Shown in pieces: positions 60,036 through 64,000 of a stretch of DNA of 64,000 bases. This stretch comes from Marinibaculum pumilum (GTDB taxonomy: Bacteria > Pseudomonadota > Alphaproteobacteria > Ferrovibrionales > Ferrovibrionaceae): positions 62,001 through 126,000 of the forward strand of contig NZ_JBHRTR010000034.1 of the NCBI RefSeq assembly GCF_042646425.1. The letters run 5' to 3'. Made by a program: the position numbers and the translations under genes. The number at the start of each line of letters is the position of its first letter. Positions within the stretch are counted from its first letter, which is position 1. The notes under the pieces were generated by a model. The model was not told where the DNA came from. It searched no databases and saw nothing but the letters and a program-made list of their open reading frames with translations.

Positions 60036-60500
60036 ATGGCAGCAAGCAAGTCGGGCAAGGCAGGGGCAGCCGATTTCGATATGACGAAGTTCTTCGATTT
60101 CGAGAAGATGATGGGCGACATGCGCATGCCCGGGTTCGATCCGACCTCCCTGATGGAGGCGCAGCGCAAGAACATCGAGGCGCTGGTCCAGGCCAACAAG
60201 GTTGCGGCGGAGGGCTTCCAGGCGCTGGCGCAGCGGCAGCAGGACATCCTGCGCGAGCATGTCGAGCAGATGCAGGGCCTGATGCGCGATGCGGTCAGCG
60301 CCGACACGCCGGAGGCCAATGCCGGCCGCCAGGCGGAGCTGATGAAGATCGCCTTCGAGAAGGCGCTCCTGAACATGCGCGAGCTGGCGGAACTGGCCTC
60401 CAAGTCGCAGAGCGAAGCGTTCGAGATCGTCAACCGCCGGGTGATGGACAGCATGGAGGAGTTCCGCCAGCTGGCCGACCAGAACAAGGGCAAGGCCTGA
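60036..60500 (+). CDS. Phasin family protein
   Basis: A 154-residue all-helical protein. It contains the phasin pattern of AQRKNIEALVQANKVAAEGFQALAQRQQDI followed by long amphipathic helices to LASKSQSEAFEIVNRRVMDSMEEFRQL. Phasins coat polyhydroxybutyrate granules and control their size. ATG 60036 is preferred to one 12 bases upstream because GGAG lies 8 bases before it. A hairpin terminator follows 81 bases after the stop. Confidence 0.92.
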   Translation: MAASKSGKAGAADFDMTKFFDFEKMMGDMRMPGFDPTSLMEAQRKNIEALVQANKVAAEGFQALAQRQQDILREHVEQMQGLMRDAVSADTPEANAGRQAELMKIAFEKALLNMRELAELASKSQSEAFEIVNRRVMDSMEEFRQLADQNKGKA

Positions 60501-60581
60501 CCTGCACCGCGTCGCCTGCGCATTTCCCGACCTGCGGACGGCCCGGGGCTGACCCGGGCGGCCGAACCTGCTACCCCAGCG

Positions 60582-60606
60582 CGCGGCCCGGACCTTCCGG
60601 GCCGCG
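60582..60606 (+). terminator. Hairpin terminator after the phasin gene
   Basis: Arms 60582-60591 and 60597-60606 (CGCGGCCCGG/CCGGGCCGCG) form a perfect 10-bp stem with loop ACCTT. The downstream sequence TGATCGTTT is only weakly T-rich. It separates phasin from csaA. Confidence 0.6.
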
Positions 60607-60676
60607 TGATCGTTTCGGAACGGCTGCGCAGACAGGTGCGCATGCTGGCAATCAGGGGCTGCGGGGGAGGGATGTC

Positions 60677-61030
60677 ATGGCCGACGGCGAGGCGACGAGG
60701 ATCTCGATCGACGATTTCCTGAAGGTGGATGTGCGGGTGGGCACCATCGTGGCCGCGGAACCGTTTCCGGAGGCCCGCAAGCCGGCCTACCGCCTGCAGG
60801 TCGACCTGGGCCCGGAGATCGGCGTGAAGAAGAGCTCCGCCCAGATCACTGCGCTCTATGGCATGGAGGAACTGGTCGGCCGCCAGGTCGCGGCAGTGGT
60901 GAACTTCCCGCCGCGGCAGATCGGCCCGCTGATGTCGGAGATCCTGGTGCTCGGCTTTCCCGACGCCGAAGGCAATGTCGTCCTGGTGCAGCCGGAGCGC
61001 GCCGTGCCGAACGGCGGCCGGCTCTATTGA
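60677..61030 (+). CDS. csaA: tRNA-binding protein CsaA
   Basis: A 117-residue protein, a single OB-fold tRNA-binding domain (EMAP II/MetRS C-terminal type). Features are the opening FLKVDVRVGTIVAAEPFPEARKPAYRLQVDLG, SSAQITALYG and the conserved QVAAVVNFPPRQIGPLMSEILVLGF. CsaA has been described as a secretion-related chaperone and as a tRNA binder. The ribosome site GGGGGAGGG is close to ideal. The VOC gene starts 13 bases after its stop. Confidence 0.93.
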   Translation: MADGEATRISIDDFLKVDVRVGTIVAAEPFPEARKPAYRLQVDLGPEIGVKKSSAQITALYGMEELVGRQVAAVVNFPPRQIGPLMSEILVLGFPDAEGNVVLVQPERAVPNGGRLY

Positions 61031-61043
61031 TGGCGGCGGCGCC

Positions 61044-61403
61044 ATGAAGGTCCGGCGCATCGTCGCGAACATCGCTACCGCGGACCCGGCGGCGGCACGG
61101 GCCTTCTATGGCGAAATCCTGGGCCTGGATGTCCTGATGGACATGGGCTGGATCGCCACTTACGGCTCTGGCGAGCGGATGACTGTCCAGGCGAGCTTCA
61201 TGTCCGAAGGCGGTTCCGGCACGCCGGTGCCCGACCTGTCGGTGGAGGTCGACGACCTGGACGAGGCCCTGCGGCGGATGCGCGTCGCGGGCATAGCCGT
61301 GGAATACGGTCCGGCGGACGAACCCTGGGGCGTGCGGCGGTTCTTCGTGCGCGACCCGTTCGGCCGGCTGGTGAACGTCCTGGCGCACCTCCCCGCCGCC
61401 TGA
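61044..61403 (+). CDS. VOC family protein (glyoxalase/bleomycin-resistance fold)
   Basis: A 119-residue single-chain VOC protein. The paired motifs are IATADPAAARAFYGEILGL and DVLMDMGWIATY in the first half and DLSVEVDDLDEALRRM with RRFFVRDPFGRLVNVLAHL in the second. Such proteins dimerise and bind a metal; substrates range from glyoxals to antibiotics. It follows csaA closely, probably one transcript. It converges with the histidine kinase. Confidence 0.92.
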   Translation: MKVRRIVANIATADPAAARAFYGEILGLDVLMDMGWIATYGSGERMTVQASFMSEGGSGTPVPDLSVEVDDLDEALRRMRVAGIAVEYGPADEPWGVRRFFVRDPFGRLVNVLAHLPAA

Positions 61404-61427
61404 GCCGGTGGCGCGTTCCGCCCGGGC

Positions 61428-62768
61428 TCAGACCGGCAGGCGGATCGCTACCCGAAGGCCGCCCTGTGGCGCCGTCTCCAGGTGGATCTCGCCGCCATGG
61501 CTGCGCACCACGTCGCGGGCGATGGTCAGGCCCAGCCCGACCCCGCCGGTATCCGGGTTGCGCGCCCGGTCCAGGCGGAAGAAGGGCCGGAACACTGCCT
61601 CCCGCTGCGCCTCCGGGATGCCCGGGCCGTCATCGTCGATATTGATGTCGATGGCGGTATCGTCGCGACGTGCGGTGATCGCGACCCGGTTGCCGTGGCG
61701 CAGCGCGTTCTGCACCAGGTTCTCCAGGCAGCGGCGCATCGCGCCCGGCCGCAGCGGCAGCAGCAGGTCGGGGTCGTGGCTGACCGCGATGCTGCGCGCG
61801 GTGCCGTGGCCGGCGCCCGGCCGGCCGGCGGAGATCCGCGCCAGGTCGTCCAGCATGCGGCCCAGGTCGACCTCCTCGATGCGCTCGCCCTCCTCGCCGC
61901 GGGCGAAGTCGAGATAGCCGGATACCATCCGCTCCATCTCCTCCACATCGCGCTGCAGTGCCTCGATATCCTCGCTGTCGCCCATCAGGGCCAGCTGCAG
62001 CTTCATCCGGGTCAGCGGCGTGCGCAGGTCGTGGCTGACCCCGGCGAGCATGTCGGTGCGCTGCGACAGGTGGCGGCGGATGCGCTCCTGCATGTCGAGG
62101 AAGGCCGCCGCCGCCTGGCGCACCTCGGTGGAGCCGGCGGGATGCACCGGCGGGTCCTCACGTCCCTTGCCGAACGCCTCCGCCGCGGAGGCCAGGCGCC
62201 GCAGCGGCCGCACCTGGTTGCGCAGGAACAGCACGGCGATGGTCATCAGGATCAGGGAGGTGCCGACCATCCACAGGATCACGACATAGGTGGTGGTGGA
62301 GAAGACGCGCTTGTCCTGCGTGCGCACCCGCAGCACGCCGTTCTCCAGTTGCACCAGCACCTCCACCAGGCCGTCGTCGCGGCGGGTGTCGAACTGCCGC
62401 GGCAGGCTCAGCCGCTCGCTCAGTGCCAGCGCCAGCATGTTGTCGAGGATCGAGTAGAAGCGGATCTCCTGGCGCTCCTGCGGCAGGCGGGCGCCGGGCA
62501 GGAACACCGCCTCGATATGCATGTTGCGGATCGCCATGTCGTAGATCTCCGCCTCGTTCAGCGGCTCGTCGCGGTACTGCCGGGCCTCCACCAGGAAAGC
62601 GATCTCGCCCGCCAGGCCGAGTGCCAGGCGCCGCGACACGGTCTCCCAATGCGCCTGGTAGAAGACGATGGCGGTGACGATCTGCACCACCACGATCGGC
62701 GTCAGCATCAGCATCAGCGAACGGCCGAACAGGCCCCGCGGCAGGAACTGCTTGATCCAGCGGAACAT
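61428..62768 (-). CDS. EnvZ-like sensor histidine kinase
   Basis: A 446-residue membrane kinase. TM1 is at about residues 17-39 and TM2 near 160-182, enclosing a periplasmic sensor of about 120 residues. HAMP follows, then HisKA with the phosphoacceptor His in LAGVSHDLRTPLTRMKL, and HATPase_c with NALRHG (N box), DDGPGIP and GVGLGLTIARDVVRSHGG. It sits 30 bases after its response regulator. The architecture matches the EnvZ group; the stimulus is not known. Confidence 0.94.
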   Translation of the reverse strand: MFRWIKQFLPRGLFGRSLMLMLTPIVVVQIVTAIVFYQAHWETVSRRLALGLAGEIAFLVEARQYRDEPLNEAEIYDMAIRNMHIEAVFLPGARLPQERQEIRFYSILDNMLALALSERLSLPRQFDTRRDDGLVEVLVQLENGVLRVRTQDKRVFSTTTYVVILWMVGTSLILMTIAVLFLRNQVRPLRRLASAAEAFGKGREDPPVHPAGSTEVRQAAAAFLDMQERIRRHLSQRTDMLAGVSHDLRTPLTRMKLQLALMGDSEDIEALQRDVEEMERMVSGYLDFARGEEGERIEEVDLGRMLDDLARISAGRPGAGHGTARSIAVSHDPDLLLPLRPGAMRRCLENLVQNALRHGNRVAITARRDDTAIDINIDDDGPGIPEAQREAVFRPFFRLDRARNPDTGGVGLGLTIARDVVRSHGGEIHLETAPQGGLRVAIRLPV

Positions 62769-62798
62769 TGTCAGGCGGGACGTGCCGTGCGGCTGGGG

Positions 62799-63491
62799 TC
62801 AGTCGGCCCAGAAGACATAGCCCTCTCCCCAGACGGTCTGCAGGAAGCGGGGATTCTTCGGGTCGGCCTCGATCTTCCGGCGCAGGCGGGTGATCTGCAC
62901 GTCGATGGCGCGGCCCTCCGAAGTGCCGGTCCGCTCCGCCAGCTCCGCCCGGCTGATGGTCAGGCCGGGGCTGGCGGTGAAGATCCGCAGCAGCGCCACC
63001 TCCGAGGAGGTGAGGCCGAGGGGCTTGCCGTCGCGGCTCAGCAGGCCGCGCACCGGATCGAAGACGTACTCGCCGTAGCGGATCTCGCGGCTGCCGGTCT
63101 GCGCCTGCTCCGAGCGGCGCAGGATCGCCTCGATCCGCAGCAGCAGTTCCCGCGGCTCGAACGGCTTGGCAAGATAGTCGTCGGCGCCGGCCTCCAGCCC
63201 GCGGATCCGTTCCGACGGATCGCCCAGGGCGGTCAGCATCAGCACCGGCACCTGGCTGGTGCGGCGGATCTGCGCCACGAAATCCAGGCCGGACTGGTTG
63301 GGCAGCATCACGTCGACCACCAGCATGTCGAAGGCCATGCCGTTCATCCGCGCCAGCCCGTCCTCGGCATCCACCGCGGTGGTGACCCGGTAGCCCCGTT
63401 CCAGCAGGAAGCGCTTCAGCAGGTCGCGCAGCCGCCGGTCGTCGTCCACGACCAGCAGGTGGCGGGCATCGGCGGCGACCTCCTCCGTCAT
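62799..63491 (-). CDS. OmpR-family response regulator
   Basis: A 230-residue two-domain regulator. The receiver has the acidic pocket VVDDD (residues 14-18), phosphoacceptor Asp60 in VVDVMLP, Thr in MLTALGD and Lys in YLAKPFEP. The C-terminal winged helix has LGLTSSEVALL and RAIDVQITRLRRKIE near the end, then TVWGEGYVF. It works with the adjacent kinase. Its start overlaps the marR stop by four bases, so the three genes form one operon. Confidence 0.96.
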   Translation of the reverse strand: MTEEVAADARHLLVVDDDRRLRDLLKRFLLERGYRVTTAVDAEDGLARMNGMAFDMLVVDVMLPNQSGLDFVAQIRRTSQVPVLMLTALGDPSERIRGLEAGADDYLAKPFEPRELLLRIEAILRRSEQAQTGSREIRYGEYVFDPVRGLLSRDGKPLGLTSSEVALLRIFTASPGLTISRAELAERTGTSEGRAIDVQITRLRRKIEADPKNPRFLQTVWGEGYVFWAD

Positions 63492-64000
63492 GGCGGGTCC
63501 CGCCGGTCGCGTTCCGGCCCGTAGATCGCCTGCAGGATCGCGGTGCGGTCTTTCGGCGCGATCAGCCGGCCCAGCACCGTGCGCAGCATCGCGGGCGCAT
63601 CCGGGCCGCCGGCGGCAAGGGCCTCCGCCACCAGGGCCTGCTGCGCGGCGGAGACCTCGCGGACCAGGGCCTCGCCGCTGTCGCTGAGGCGCATGTGCCG
63701 CTGGCGCCGGTCGCTGCGGCCGCGCTCCTGCAGCACATAGCCGCGGGCGACAAGGTCGTTCAGCACACGGGCCAGGCTCTGCTTGGTGATGCGCAGGATC
63801 GCCAGCAGTTCGGCGACGGTGATGCCGGGATTGCGACCGATGAAATGCAGTGCGCGATGGTGTGCGCGACCCATGTCGGAATCGGCCAGCACGGCGTCGG
63901 CGCGGCCGGTGAAGTCGCGATAGGCGTAGAACATCAGCTCCACCACCTCGCGCAGCTGGGTCTCGGTGAAGGCCGGCGTCTCGGGCGCCGATGCCGTTTT
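63488..64000 (-). CDS. MarR family regulator (5' end outside the window)
   Basis: The frame is open to the right edge, so the start lies beyond 64000; 170 residues are visible. The winged helix shows GRAHHRALHFIGRNPGITVAELLAIL, recognition helix ITKQSLARVLNDLVARGYVLQ and wing RSDRRQRHMRLSDSG. The FYAYRDFTGRADAVLA segment before it fits the dimerisation helix. It starts an operon with a response regulator and a kinase, an arrangement common in Rhodospirillales, and probably adjusts that two-component system. Ligand unknown. Confidence 0.9.
   Translation of the reverse strand, partial: KTASAPETPAFTETQLREVVELMFYAYRDFTGRADAVLADSDMGRAHHRALHFIGRNPGITVAELLAILRITKQSLARVLNDLVARGYVLQERGRSDRRQRHMRLSDSGEALVREVSAAQQALVAEALAAGGPDAPAMLRTVLGRLIAPKDRTAILQAIYGPERDRRDPP

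Overview
The window is a chromosomal segment of a high-GC Alphaproteobacterium, most likely a member of the Rhodospirillales or a close relative. Supporting this are the petABC cytochrome bc1 operon followed by mtnP and apt, the MoxR/DUF58/DUF4159 block next to DUF1285, CoA pyrophosphatase, DUF6111 and cca, the lgt-midA-pgeF cluster divergent from a UbiK-family gene, a phasin, and Ugp-type ABC and TRAP transporters. I see no IS element, phage, plasmid, tRNA, rRNA or CRISPR. There is one assembly gap (70 N at 22486-22555). The placement rests on gene content and recognisable protein families, not on a database search.

Layout. 1-2191: the 3' part of an amidase, a secreted HExxH protein and a GNAT acetyltransferase. 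2207-5103: a minus-strand cluster of a TetR regulator, a Rieske oxygenase and a TIM-barrel isomerase-like enzyme; two matching 20-bp boxes flank the tetR gene. 5292-10538: a DeoR/GlpR-type regulator in one operon with a complete ABC importer, with a GlpR-like operator upstream. 10709-21194: single genes for redox defence, detoxification and transport (msrB, Nudix, luciferase-like monooxygenase, DUF924, LysM protein, glutathionyl-hydroquinone reductase, wrbA, mscL, GST, DAACS symporter, EF-hand protein, flavin reductase, GNAT). 21246-23183: two secreted DUF3011 proteins, the second interrupted by the assembly gap. 23225-33489: the MoxR block diverging from the DUF1285-Nudix-DUF6111-cca operon.

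33468-43098: a CHASE4 histidine kinase, a secreted unknown, hemF and trmL, then petABC, mtnP, apt and a VOC protein. 43187-48889: dienelactone hydrolase, a tandem MaoC pair and an SRPBCC protein on the minus strand, then a complete TRAP transporter. 48921-57269: ychF, pth, rplY, prs, a lipoprotein, pgeF, midA and lgt (minus), then a UbiK-family gene (plus). 57669-64000: YbjN, proC, a TetR protein, a phasin, csaA and a VOC protein, then a marR - response regulator - histidine kinase operon running in from the right edge.

Most of the window is ordinary alphaproteobacterial core genome. The items most worth following up are the TetR/Rieske/TIM-barrel cluster with its paired operators, a family of composite palindromic repeats placed just after transporter genes, the GlpR-like operator with an unusual spacer, the collapsed DUF3011 repeat at the gap, and an in-frame 15-bp minisatellite in hemF.
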